DNA of 35,894 bases from CAZXYS01 sp964645005 (GCA_964645005.1 CAZXYS010000041.1:1-35894); one strand, 5' to 3'; shown: positions 26,228-34,088, counted from the first letter of the stretch. The notes: generated from the sequence alone by a model not told the origin. Made by a program: numbers and translations.

Positions 26228-27310
26228 ATGGCACAAATAAAACAAAGAATGAAAGCGCTCGATAAGTACCTGACACTATGGATTTTCCTTGCAATGCTGG
26301 TTGGCGTTTTCTCCGGGTATATCTTTCCGGGAATCGCCGGCTTCTGGGATCATTTCAGTGTCGGGACGACGAATATCCCCATCGCTATCGGACTTATCCT
26401 CATGATGTACCCGCCGCTTGCAAAAGTAAAATACGAAGAATTGGGCGATGTTTTCAAAAATGTCAAAGTGCTGTCCCTATCGCTTGTATTGAACTGGGTG
26501 GTTGGTCCAATACTCATGTTCGTTCTGGCTGTCACTCTGCTCAGAGATATGCCGCATTATATGGCAGGGCTGATTTTAATAGGACTGGCGCGCTGTATCG
26601 CAATGGTTATCGTCTGGAACGACCTTGCCAAAGGCGACAGAGAATATGCCGCCGGACTGGTGGCATTCAACTCCATATTCCAGGTGCTGTTTTTCTCGTT
26701 TTACGCTTATATATTTATAACAGTACTGCCGGATCTTCTCGGACTTCAATCGTTTGCAGTGGACATTTCCATCGGTCAGATTGCGGAAAGCGTGCTGATC
26801 TACCTTGGCATACCTTTTTTCGCCGGTATGATCTCTCGCTTCTCACTTATCAAGCTCAAAGGAAAAGACTGGTACGAAAGAAAATTCATCCCGAGAATAA
26901 GCCCAATTACGCTGCTTGCGCTGCTTTTCACCATTCTTGTTATGTTCTCGCTAAAGGGCGAATACATTGTGAAGATACCGCTGGATGTAGTTCGCATTGC
27001 AATTCCGTTGCTGCTCTATTTTGTGATAATGTTCTTAATATCATTTTTCGTAGGGAAAAGCTTTGGCGCGGATTATCCTAAAACTACAACTCTCTCTTTC
27101 ACGGCGGCTAGCAATAATTTCGAATTGGCGATAGCCGTTGCTATTGCGGTGTTCGGAATAAATTCCGGCGAGGCGTTCGCGGCTGTTATCGGTCCTCTTG
27201 TCGAGGTTCCGGTATTGATCGGTCTTGTAAAAGTATCATTAATGTTGAGAAATAAATATTTTGATACACCGGGACTAAATACAAAACCGGAAGTTAGCAA
27301 AGCAAAATAA
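26228..27310 (+). CDS. acr3: ACR3-type arsenite efflux permease
   Basis: Inner-membrane arsenite/proton antiporter, 360 aa with about ten hydrophobic segments. The ACR3 signature GLARCIAMVIVWN carries the essential Cys at residue 123, and the conserved Glu is in GPLVEVPVLIGL near residue 329. Length is normal. A good AAGGA site is nine bases before the ATG. Likely cotranscribed with arsR1. Confidence 0.96.
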   Translation: MAQIKQRMKALDKYLTLWIFLAMLVGVFSGYIFPGIAGFWDHFSVGTTNIPIAIGLILMMYPPLAKVKYEELGDVFKNVKVLSLSLVLNWVVGPILMFVLAVTLLRDMPHYMAGLILIGLARCIAMVIVWNDLAKGDREYAAGLVAFNSIFQVLFFSFYAYIFITVLPDLLGLQSFAVDISIGQIAESVLIYLGIPFFAGMISRFSLIKLKGKDWYERKFIPRISPITLLALLFTILVMFSLKGEYIVKIPLDVVRIAIPLLLYFVIMFLISFFVGKSFGADYPKTTTLSFTAASNNFELAIAVAIAVFGINSGEAFAAVIGPLVEVPVLIGLVKVSLMLRNKYFDTPGLNTKPEVSKAK

Positions 27311-27357
27311 ACCCAAATATTGCATTAGACAATATAAATTTTTGGGAAACAATTGCA

Positions 27358-27379
27358 GCAGCAAGCTTTAGCTTGCTGC
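27358..27379. repeat. TTTA-loop hairpin of the two-hairpin element, second copy
   Basis: Perfect nine-base-pair stem GCAGCAAGC-TTTA-GCTTGCTGC, 48 bases after acr3. With the following tandem units it repeats the architecture of 22930-23006. It may serve as a terminator-like structure for arsR-acr3, but no T-run follows. Confidence 0.8.
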
Positions 27380-27399
27380 TAATTCTAAGTTTTTCAGAC

Positions 27400-27622
27400 A
27401 TTTGCAAAGCGCTAAAGCACTTTTTGAAAAGGATTACAACATTTGCAAAGCGCTAAAGCACTTTTTGAAAAGGATTACAACATTTGCAAAGCGNNNNNNN
27501 NNNNNNNNNNNNNNNNNNNNNNNNNNNNNNNNNNNNNNNNNNNNNNNNNNNNNNNNNNNNNNNNNNNNNNNNNNNNNNNNNNNNNNNNNNNNNCTAAAGC
27601 ACTTTTTGAAAAGGATTACAAC
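27400..27622. repeat. 41-bp tandem repeat array interrupted by assembly gap
   Basis: Unit starts atttgcaaagcgctaaagca and ends aaaggattacaac (41 bases). Two full copies at 27400-27440 and 27441-27481, then a third begins and is cut after 12 bases by the N run; the sequence resumes at base 13 of a unit and finishes it. True copy number is unknown. Each unit holds the AAAGCGC-TAAA-GCACTTT hairpin. Confidence 0.95.
27494..27593. other. Assembly gap of 100 N
   Basis: Exactly 100 N, the conventional placeholder for a scaffold join of unknown size. It lies inside a tandem repeat, which explains the break. Confidence 0.98.
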
Positions 27623-27679
27623 AAATTCAAGTTTTCTAATAAAATATTCAGTATAATTTTGTAATTAATCAGAGGAACT

Positions 27680-28384
27680 ATGCATAAATTAATAATAATA
27701 ACACTGCTGATAACGCTGCTATTTTCATTTTCCACTTTGTTCGCAGCCGATAGAGCCAAAGGCTTGTTCAAAAATTTGCGAAATTATATAGAAAAATTCC
27801 GGGGCATGTACGGCAGAATATCGCCGGACAGGAAAGAGAAACTCAACACAATAGCTGAATACATCAGCAAAAAAATTGATAAAAATGAAGAAGTAAATCT
27901 CATTTTCATCTGCACGCATAACTCCAGGCGAAGCCAGATGGCTCAACTGTGGGCAGAAACGGCTGCTTACTATTACGGAATGGATAATGTCAAAAGTTAT
28001 TCCGGCGGCGTCGAAGCGACGGAATTCAATCCGAAAGCCGTAAACGCGCTTAGACAGGCTGGTTTCAAAATCGATAAAATTGATGATGGCGAGAATCCAA
28101 GATACAGCGTTAAGTTTAGCGGAGCCGGCGCTAATATCACGGCTTTTTCCAAGAAATATGACCATGAATATAATCCGCATGGAAATTTCGCCGCGCTGAT
28201 GGTCTGCGACGAGGCGGATGAAGCCTGTCCTTACGTGTTCGGCGCTGAAAAGAGATTTTCTATACCTTATGAAGACCCAAAAAATTATGACGGGACTAAT
28301 ATTGTAGAGGAAAAATACTATGAGCGGTGCGAAGAAATAGCCCGCGAGATTTTCTATGTTTTCGAGCAGGTGACAATAATATGA
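27680..28384 (+). CDS. Thioredoxin-type arsenate reductase with a signal peptide
   Basis: 234-aa protein of the low-molecular-weight phosphatase fold. The catalytic P-loop is CTHNSRRSQ with Cys 78 and Arg 84 (C-x5-R), and the resolving pair is MVCDEADEAC with Cys 176 and Cys 183, the C-x6-C spacing of thioredoxin-coupled ArsC. Residues about 1-22 (IIITLLITLLFSFSTLFAAD) form a clear signal peptide, followed by a 45-residue helical extension. Relatives in Bacteroidetes of about 200 aa are, as I recall, cytoplasmic and lack this. AGAGGA precedes the ATG. Ten bases upstream of a thioredoxin-like lipoprotein gene. Arsenate reduction outside the cytoplasm is inferred. Confidence 0.82.
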   Translation: MHKLIIITLLITLLFSFSTLFAADRAKGLFKNLRNYIEKFRGMYGRISPDRKEKLNTIAEYISKKIDKNEEVNLIFICTHNSRRSQMAQLWAETAAYYYGMDNVKSYSGGVEATEFNPKAVNALRQAGFKIDKIDDGENPRYSVKFSGAGANITAFSKKYDHEYNPHGNFAALMVCDEADEACPYVFGAEKRFSIPYEDPKNYDGTNIVEEKYYERCEEIAREIFYVFEQVTII

Positions 28385-28393
28385 GAGATTGCA

Positions 28394-28894
28394 ATGAGAT
28401 ATTTAAATTTACTTATGATTGTAATTTTATTTTTAATATCATGTTCCACTACGTCAAATAACAATACAAAAGTGGTTGGAATAGTTGGTAAAATATCAGG
28501 GCAAAAGTGGTTACACCGTACAAAAACAGAACATTTGTACAAAAACTATCAACCCAATAAAGAAGATATTCAAACTTTCAAAGAACTAATTTCCAACAAA
28601 AAATATAATTTTATAATTTTTGGCAGCAACAATTGCCAGGATTGCCATAAGAATATCCCTAAAATTTTAAAAATATTTAATGAAGCTGAACTGAGCGATG
28701 ACAATTATTCTCTTTATGTTCTTGATAATAATTTAAAAGAGCCAAGCGGTTTTTATAAAAAATTCGATATCCCAACTACTCCAAGTTTATTTATCTATAA
28801 TGATAATAAAGAAATTGGTTTGGTAACATATCCTTACTATAATTGGCTTGAGATGATGTTAGATATAATCCGTGAGGATTTAAATGAGAATTAA
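28394..28894 (+). CDS. Lipoprotein with thioredoxin-like fold
   Basis: 166 aa. The signal peptide ends LISC with the lipidated Cys at 17. From about residue 60 a thioredoxin-like domain is seen: strand YNFIIFGSNN, the redox pair CQDC (Cys 81 and 84), then DIPTTPSLFIYND with the cis-proline at about 130. The CxxC follows a strand exactly as in thioredoxins. It sits nine bases after the exported arsenate reductase and overlaps the next gene by 11 bases, so it may be the reductant for that enzyme. How it is itself re-reduced is not shown by the window; no DsbD-like gene is seen. Confidence 0.8.
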   Translation: MRYLNLLMIVILFLISCSTTSNNNTKVVGIVGKISGQKWLHRTKTEHLYKNYQPNKEDIQTFKELISNKKYNFIIFGSNNCQDCHKNIPKILKIFNEAELSDDNYSLYVLDNNLKEPSGFYKKFDIPTTPSLFIYNDNKEIGLVTYPYYNWLEMMLDIIREDLNEN

Positions 28895-29822
28895 ATATTT
28901 AATAGTATTACTTTCGATATTATGTACTTATGAATTACATTCTCAATGTGCATGCTGCAGCGGCGCTGCGGTGGGCGGAGTTACTCCAGTGGGAGGAACT
29001 GTCAATATCGGTGTATTAAGAGAAGGATTTTTCCGGGTTACTGCATTATACAAATACAGTTCAGGCGATACTTATTACAGAAAAGATCATGTTGCTGAAA
29101 AAGGCTGGATTGATAATTATCATATTCATTACTCAGGTTTACTTCTTGGCTATGGTATAAATAATAAACTTACCGCAGAAATTGAGATTGGGGGATTCCC
29201 TCAAAAATACCAGGATTTTAATTATTTTTCTCATTCCAGCAAGGGCTTTTCTCATTTAATTGTCTATGGAAAATATAATATTTTCCATAGTATTAAACAC
29301 GAAATTGAAATAACTGCCGGCATCGGCGGAAGGATGCCGTTAATTCTCAAAGAAAGAAACTTACCGGAGGAAGAATATCTTCCACAGCATGTCCTTCCTT
29401 CAACCGGAGCATTTGGAGCTGTTCTGCAGGCTTTTCTACATAAAGGATTTAAAAATTTGGGACTGCGTTTTTTCTTGATCCACAGAACCGATATAAATGC
29501 TGAAAATAATCTGGGGTATCAGTATGGAACGGTTTATAATACTTCTTTTTATACAGTTAAAAACATTCTTAAAGAACTATCAACAATTCTTGAAATAAGG
29601 CATGAATTAAGAATGAAAGATAAATATCAAGGTGAATTGCATGAAGATTCCGGCGGGTTTAATTTTATTATTTCTCCACAGTTAAACTATGTTTTTGGAA
29701 AATTTAACATTTCCGCTTTTTATGAGTACCCATTTTATAAATATTACAATGGACATCAGCTATCTAACAATTCATCTTTTGGAGTCAATTTAACATGGCA
29801 AACAAACTTATTCGGGAATTGA
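28884..29822 (+). CDS. Putative outer-membrane beta-barrel with CxCC start
   Basis: 312 aa. The signal peptide (about 1-20) is followed directly by QCACCSGAAVGG, placing three cysteines at 22, 24 and 25 at or near the mature N-terminus. The rest alternates short polar turns with amphipathic strands (RVTALYKYSSG, LLLGYGINNKLTAEIEIGG, NFIISPQLNYVFG, FGVNLTWQTNLFG), typical of a small barrel. I do not recognise the family. The start overlaps the lipoprotein gene by 11 bases. A trithiol could bind As(III), but this is speculation. Confidence 0.72.
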   Translation: MRIKYLIVLLSILCTYELHSQCACCSGAAVGGVTPVGGTVNIGVLREGFFRVTALYKYSSGDTYYRKDHVAEKGWIDNYHIHYSGLLLGYGINNKLTAEIEIGGFPQKYQDFNYFSHSSKGFSHLIVYGKYNIFHSIKHEIEITAGIGGRMPLILKERNLPEEEYLPQHVLPSTGAFGAVLQAFLHKGFKNLGLRFFLIHRTDINAENNLGYQYGTVYNTSFYTVKNILKELSTILEIRHELRMKDKYQGELHEDSGGFNFIISPQLNYVFGKFNISAFYEYPFYKYYNGHQLSNNSSFGVNLTWQTNLFGN

Positions 29823-29823
29823 T

Positions 29824-29958
29824 ATGAAAATAATGTATAAAATATTAGCCGGAATTTCATTATTAATGTCTTCCGGATTTGAAAATATCAATACATCTTC
29901 ACATAAATTAATATTAAAAGTTTCTTCCATAAAGTTTGTGAGATATCTTTTTAAGTGA
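29824..29958 (+). CDS. Small ORF, possible exported peptide
   Basis: 44 codons from an ATG one base after the stop of the barrel gene. Residues 1-18 (MKIMYKILAGISLLMSSG) resemble a signal peptide; the remainder has no recognisable domain. It could be a genuine short exported peptide or the 5' remnant of a larger gene lost from between the two outer-membrane genes. Too short for a firm call. Confidence 0.4.
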   Translation: MKIMYKILAGISLLMSSGFENINTSSHKLILKVSSIKFVRYLFK

Positions 29959-29983
29959 AAAGCTAAAAAATGAATTTAATAAA

Positions 29984-31321
29984 ATGAAATTCTTGTTTAT
30001 CATCATTATATTTTTCTTTATTTATCAATATTCACTGGCAGATGTCAATAATATGTCTATTAACTTAAATATTCGGGAAAGGTTTGAAAATTGGAACGGT
30101 ATGAATAAAAAAATCTACGGCGATAATTCTGCTGACGCCGCAGGCGGTATTTACGACAATTTTCTTCTTCAAAGGATTGCAGCCGGATTTACTTATAATA
30201 TCGGAGAAAACTTTGTAATATCAGCGCATTCTCAGGATTCAAGGGCTTTCGGATGGTCATTAAGACAAGCTCAGTACCCTGATTTATTTAAGATTCATTC
30301 AAAAGAAACTCCATCGCCATATTATATAAAAAATCCAAATGAAGAATTCTTTGAATTGTATGATTTGTTCATTCAATACAAGGATATGATTGAAGGACTA
30401 TCAATTACTGCCGGCAGGCAAAAAATAAGTTTTGGCGATACGAGAATTTTTGGCCGGGGAGAATGGGGAAATTCAGGCAGATGGAATTGGGATGCGTTAA
30501 AGCTAACTTACTCGGAAGGATTAAACACTTATAACTTATGGGCAGGCGGGACAAAAATTAATGACCCGAACCAAACAAACATTCCGTTTACAAATAATGA
30601 ATATTATGGAATTGGGACTTATAATACCGTGGCATTGTACGATGATACAAAAATAGAACCTTTCTTAGCTACAAAATGGCAGGGCAGCGCCGATTATATA
30701 GAAAATCAAAATATAAATCATTATTGGCTCGGGGCGAGGCTCGTCGATTCAAATTACTATAATTTTGATTATGACTTTACGGCAGTCAAGCAATTCGGCA
30801 ATGATAACGGGAAAGATATCAATGCTTTTGGCATTGCTTCCAGGATTGGGTATAAAGCAAAAGATATAGCCTGGTCGCCTCTTCTGAGTGTAAGATATGT
30901 TTATGCCAGTGGTGGTGAAGGTAATAATGAAATAAATACTTTTGATCCGGTATATGGCTCAAGAGATAAATATTATGGGAGAATGAATATTGTAAGATGG
31001 AGAAATTTATCTGATTTTGAAATTTCTCTAGAACTCTTTCCAATAAAAAAAATGTGGGTAGAATTGAAGTATAATTATTTAAGCATACCTAAACCGGAAA
31101 ATTTTTCTTTCGGAAAAAATCTCAGATTAAAACCTGGTTGTCATCATTTAGGTGATGAGATAGATGTTTGGATAGAGTATAAAGATTTTTACGATTTAAG
31201 TATTGTTATTCTCGGCGGCTATTTTATTCCTGCGGATGTTGAAAAAATAAATGACAAGCCTGCGAATAATTCCGGCTGGATAGCATTACAGTTGTCATAT
31301 AAGTTCAATTATATTTTTTAA
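29984..31321 (+). CDS. Alginate-export-like outer-membrane porin
   Basis: 445 aa with a signal peptide (about 1-20) and a barrel resembling the alginate_exp family: LNIRERFENWNG at the start, then FLLQRIAAGFTYNIGENF, GLSITAGRQKISFGDTRIFGRGEWGNSGRWNWDAL with the typical GRQ and WD elements, and a final YKFNYIF with aromatic end. Members of this family transport diverse anions and polymers; its place in an arsenic cluster suggests a pore for an oxyanion such as arsenate or phosphate, an inference only. A 59-residue C-terminal segment recurs, damaged, at 31775-32012. Confidence 0.82.
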   Translation: MKFLFIIIIFFFIYQYSLADVNNMSINLNIRERFENWNGMNKKIYGDNSADAAGGIYDNFLLQRIAAGFTYNIGENFVISAHSQDSRAFGWSLRQAQYPDLFKIHSKETPSPYYIKNPNEEFFELYDLFIQYKDMIEGLSITAGRQKISFGDTRIFGRGEWGNSGRWNWDALKLTYSEGLNTYNLWAGGTKINDPNQTNIPFTNNEYYGIGTYNTVALYDDTKIEPFLATKWQGSADYIENQNINHYWLGARLVDSNYYNFDYDFTAVKQFGNDNGKDINAFGIASRIGYKAKDIAWSPLLSVRYVYASGGEGNNEINTFDPVYGSRDKYYGRMNIVRWRNLSDFEISLELFPIKKMWVELKYNYLSIPKPENFSFGKNLRLKPGCHHLGDEIDVWIEYKDFYDLSIVILGGYFIPADVEKINDKPANNSGWIALQLSYKFNYIF

Positions 31322-31360
31322 TGATATGGATAAGAAAAATGTGTACAATAAAGAGAAAAG

Positions 31361-31370
31361 TCATTTCGTC
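31361..31370. promoter_or_regulatory. Possible ArsR half-site
   Basis: TCATTTCGTC, about 41-50 bases upstream of the second arsR. It shares TCATTTCG with the left arm of the dyad at 25797-25816, but no matching right arm is seen. Confidence 0.3.
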
Positions 31371-31410
31371 GCTTGGCTAAATGTAAAATTGTTATTTAGG
31401 GACATAACTG

Positions 31411-31773
31411 ATGACAGAAAAAATAGAAAAATTGAAAGTTGTTTCCGAATTGAACAGAGTACGGATTTTATTAATGCTTATGCAAAGATCACTTTGTGTA
31501 TGCGAAATTACTTCAATTCTCGGGTTATCAACAGCAACCGTTTCAAATCATCTCTCATACATCCGTGACAATGGATTTATCAAGATCGAAAAGGAAGGAA
31601 AATGGATTAATTATAGTATCAACAACCAAATAAGCAATCAAATTGTAAAAGATATCTTGGATTTACTGCCATTATGGTTTGGAAATGAAGAGATAATTCA
31701 AAAAGATTTATTAAAAGTGAAACAAGCTGACAGATACGAAATAACTTATAGCAAAAAAAAATTAGTTAGTTAA
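31411..31773 (+). CDS. Second ArsR-family repressor
   Basis: 120-aa winged-helix protein paralogous to the one at 25833. It has the same CVC site (SLCVCEITSILGLSTATVSNHL, Cys 31 and 33), and its C-terminal NEEIIQKDLLKVKQADR parallels DEEIVKIDLEKLKTADR of the first. It lacks the third Cys of the first. It starts about 90 bases after the porin and precedes a decayed porin fragment and DUF169, so it may control the downstream half of the island or co-regulate with the first. Confidence 0.9.
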   Translation: MTEKIEKLKVVSELNRVRILLMLMQRSLCVCEITSILGLSTATVSNHLSYIRDNGFIKIEKEGKWINYSINNQISNQIVKDILDLLPLWFGNEEIIQKDLLKVKQADRYEITYSKKKLVS

Positions 31774-31774
31774 T

Positions 31775-32012
31775 ATGAATCGTGAAACTAATATATTAAA
31801 AAATACTGTTGAACTTGATAGTCATCATCTTGGGGATGAAATCGATATATGGATTGAATACAAAAATATCAGCAATTTCAGTTTAGTTTTTTGTTGGAGG
31901 ATATTTTATTCCTGCCGACGTTCAAACCATAAATGATAAAAAAGCTGTTAATGCTTTATGGTTGGCATTACAACTTAATTATGAGATTGACAGCGAGATA
32001 GTTGAATTATGA
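31775..32012 (+). pseudogene. Frameshifted duplicate of the porin C-terminus
   Basis: From ATG 31775 the frame reads MNRETNILKN then DSHHLGDEIDIWIEYKN, almost the same as CHHLGDEIDVWIEYKD of the porin at 29984. After NFSLV the frame breaks (one base short near 31890); a second frame continues GGYFIPADVQTINDK and ALWLALQLNY to the TGA. It is a copy of the last approximately 60 residues of the porin. The TGA at its end overlaps the ATG of the DUF169 gene (ATGA). Confidence 0.88.
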
Positions 32013-32755
32013 AAAATGCAATAAAAAATATGAGAAGTTATTCGAAAATAACGATAGAATCTGTCGGGCTATCGTCAGAACCCGTCGGTGTAAAATTTTT
32101 AGAACAAATACCGAAAACAAATCAAAATATTGCCGGGAACCACAGATTCTGTCAGCTTATTATGAGGGCTCGAGAGGGCGAAGAACTTATTCTTACTCCT
32201 GAAAGCATTTCCTGTCCCGCAGCCGCGGCGGCATTAGGATTCAAACCATTACCCGATAAATTAGAAGACGGTACTATGCTTCAAGGCTATGGCATTTTTC
32301 AAAAGAAAGAATCAGCATTGAAAGTTATGGGGGATATGCCAAGACTTGAGCAAGGAAAATATAAGGCTGTTGTCGCTAAACCCTTAGCCGATTGGGAGGA
32401 ATTACCAGATGTAGTTATAATAGAAGATGAAGTTGAAAAGTTAATGTGGGTTGCTTTGGCTTATTTGAATGACGAGGGCGGAAGGCTTGAGTTTAGCACG
32501 AGTGTATTGCAAGCTATGTGCGTTGACGCAGCGGTAATTCCTTTTCTCACTGATGATATTAATATGAGTTTCGGATGTTATGGATGCCGCGATGCTACTG
32601 ACGCCAAACCAAACGAAGCTATTTTGGGATTTCCTGGGAATAAATTGGAAATGGTTGTCAGTAATCTAAAATACTTAAAAGACAAAGCAATACCGAGGTC
32701 AAGACAGAAATCAGTATTTAAAGCTTTTAGTCAAAGATTAGAGAATGCGAAATAA
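32009..32755 (+). CDS. DUF169 family protein
   Basis: 248 aa, cytoplasmic. The DUF169 pattern is seen: SVGLSSEPVGVKFL near the start, RFCQLIMRAREGEEL, ESISCPAAAAALGFKP (Cys about 70), FGCYGCRDATDAKPNEA with a CxxC pair near residue 192, and GFPGNKLEMVVSNLKYL. Function of the family is unknown. An ATG seven codons later (MRSYSK) is an alternative start. It overlaps the decayed porin fragment by four bases and is followed three bases later by a tolC-like gene, so it lies in a transcript with the efflux genes. Confidence 0.8.
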   Translation: MKNAIKNMRSYSKITIESVGLSSEPVGVKFLEQIPKTNQNIAGNHRFCQLIMRAREGEELILTPESISCPAAAAALGFKPLPDKLEDGTMLQGYGIFQKKESALKVMGDMPRLEQGKYKAVVAKPLADWEELPDVVIIEDEVEKLMWVALAYLNDEGGRLEFSTSVLQAMCVDAAVIPFLTDDINMSFGCYGCRDATDAKPNEAILGFPGNKLEMVVSNLKYLKDKAIPRSRQKSVFKAFSQRLENAK

Positions 32756-32758
32756 CAA

Positions 32759-34069
32759 ATGTATAAGTCAATAATTATATACAGCTTACTGATATTATTC
32801 ATAGTCTTCATTGAAGAAGCACAATCAAATGAGTATAGATTAACTCAATTATTAGATAGCGCCTTGCAAAATAATTACCTTTTGCAGGCAAATGAGAAAA
32901 ATACGCAGATAAAACTATCTGAAATTGAGATACTAAAGACTAATTATCAACCAAGGATTAGCGCCTCTTTGGGATTCTCCTACTGGAAATTTCTTCTACC
33001 CAATAAGCAAAGGCTACTTGGCGAGTCCCTTACAGATATGTACACTGATATTACTGTATATCAAACCATTTATGATTGGGGCGAAAATAAAGAAAGAAAA
33101 GCTATCGTTAAAGATGAAATTGAGCTGAACGATGAAATACGTCGCCAAATTAAAAACACAGTAATTTGGGGCGTTTCCGATGCCTATTTTGAAGCTCTCA
33201 AAGCAAAATCGGAGATAGACGCCGTTAAAAATTCGCTTGAACAGCTGCAATCGCAATTGCAATACGCCAAAAATCTATATGATATTGGTAAAGTTTCGGG
33301 TCTCGATGTTTTAAAAATACAGGTTCAGATTTCAGTAGAAGAAAAAAACCTTATAAAAGCTAAAAATGATTTCCAAAGCAAATTGATAGAGATTAAGAGA
33401 CTTTGCTATCTTGGAGAAGGCGAAATTATAGCCATACAAGATATTTCTAAGAAGCTTTATAAACACACAGAAAATCGGTCTTTCTCTGCCGATTCACTTT
33501 ATAGGGAGATTCTTAATGAACATCCGGAGTTATTTGTAAAAGACAAACAAATCAATATAGAATCAAAACAAAAAGAATTATACGAACTACAAAACATGCC
33601 CGAGGTCTATTCCTATGGTATTGCCAGTTGGGAAGATGGCTACATTCCTTTTGGCGATAACTTCAATTACAATATCGGCGTTGGCATCCGCTACTCCATA
33701 CCATATTGGGGTGGAAGCAGCTATAAAACTGAAATGATTCAAAGCGATTACCGTATTGAACAGTTAAAGGATGAAAAAAATCAAATACTGCATGATATAA
33801 AAAAAGAAATTGACTTGTCGCTGAATAGCATTATAGATTTAAAAGGCGAAATTTCCAATAACGAAAAAATAATTGAACTGGCAGCCAAAACCCTTGATAA
33901 TTCTTCGGTGCAATATCAAGCTGGACAGGGAAATATTATTGACGTGCTCGACGCTCAAAAGATATTAACAGAATCAATAATTATGCATGATAAATCAAAA
34001 ATTGCTTATTTGCAGGCCCTCGCAAAGCTGAATTATTTATTAGGTAATGATAATTATCCTTTTAATTAA
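32759..34069 (+). CDS. TolC-like outer-membrane efflux protein
   Basis: 436 aa, signal peptide of about 22 residues (LLILFIVFIEEAQS). Two OEP repeats, each with long coiled-coil helices: TDITVYQTIYDWGENKERK with the paired first helix, and RYSIPYWGGSSYKTEM with the second, ending in SSVQYQAGQGNIIDVLDAQK. Family-typical length. It is the outer-membrane exit duct of the tripartite pump whose adaptor and RND subunit follow. Confidence 0.93.
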   Translation: MYKSIIIYSLLILFIVFIEEAQSNEYRLTQLLDSALQNNYLLQANEKNTQIKLSEIEILKTNYQPRISASLGFSYWKFLLPNKQRLLGESLTDMYTDITVYQTIYDWGENKERKAIVKDEIELNDEIRRQIKNTVIWGVSDAYFEALKAKSEIDAVKNSLEQLQSQLQYAKNLYDIGKVSGLDVLKIQVQISVEEKNLIKAKNDFQSKLIEIKRLCYLGEGEIIAIQDISKKLYKHTENRSFSADSLYREILNEHPELFVKDKQINIESKQKELYELQNMPEVYSYGIASWEDGYIPFGDNFNYNIGVGIRYSIPYWGGSSYKTEMIQSDYRIEQLKDEKNQILHDIKKEIDLSLNSIIDLKGEISNNEKIIELAAKTLDNSSVQYQAGQGNIIDVLDAQKILTESIIMHDKSKIAYLQALAKLNYLLGNDNYPFN

Positions 34070-34088
34070 AAATGAAAAAAATAACAAA

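Noticed and set aside
26278..27081. Second long frame inside acr3
   Set aside because: Shadow in another frame of a clear ACR3 permease; composition of the translation is Cys/Arg-rich with no domain.
27400..27622. CRISPR array
   Set aside because: The 41-bp units abut directly with no spacers, and no cas genes occur nearby. It is a simple tandem repeat with an assembly gap.
27402..27664. Open frames across the tandem repeats and N run
   Set aside because: They depend on placeholder N bases and on repeat periodicity; no credible protein.
31326..31568. 80-codon frame upstream of and overlapping arsR2
   Set aside because: Most of it is an out-of-frame shadow of arsR2 and it has no recognisable domain.
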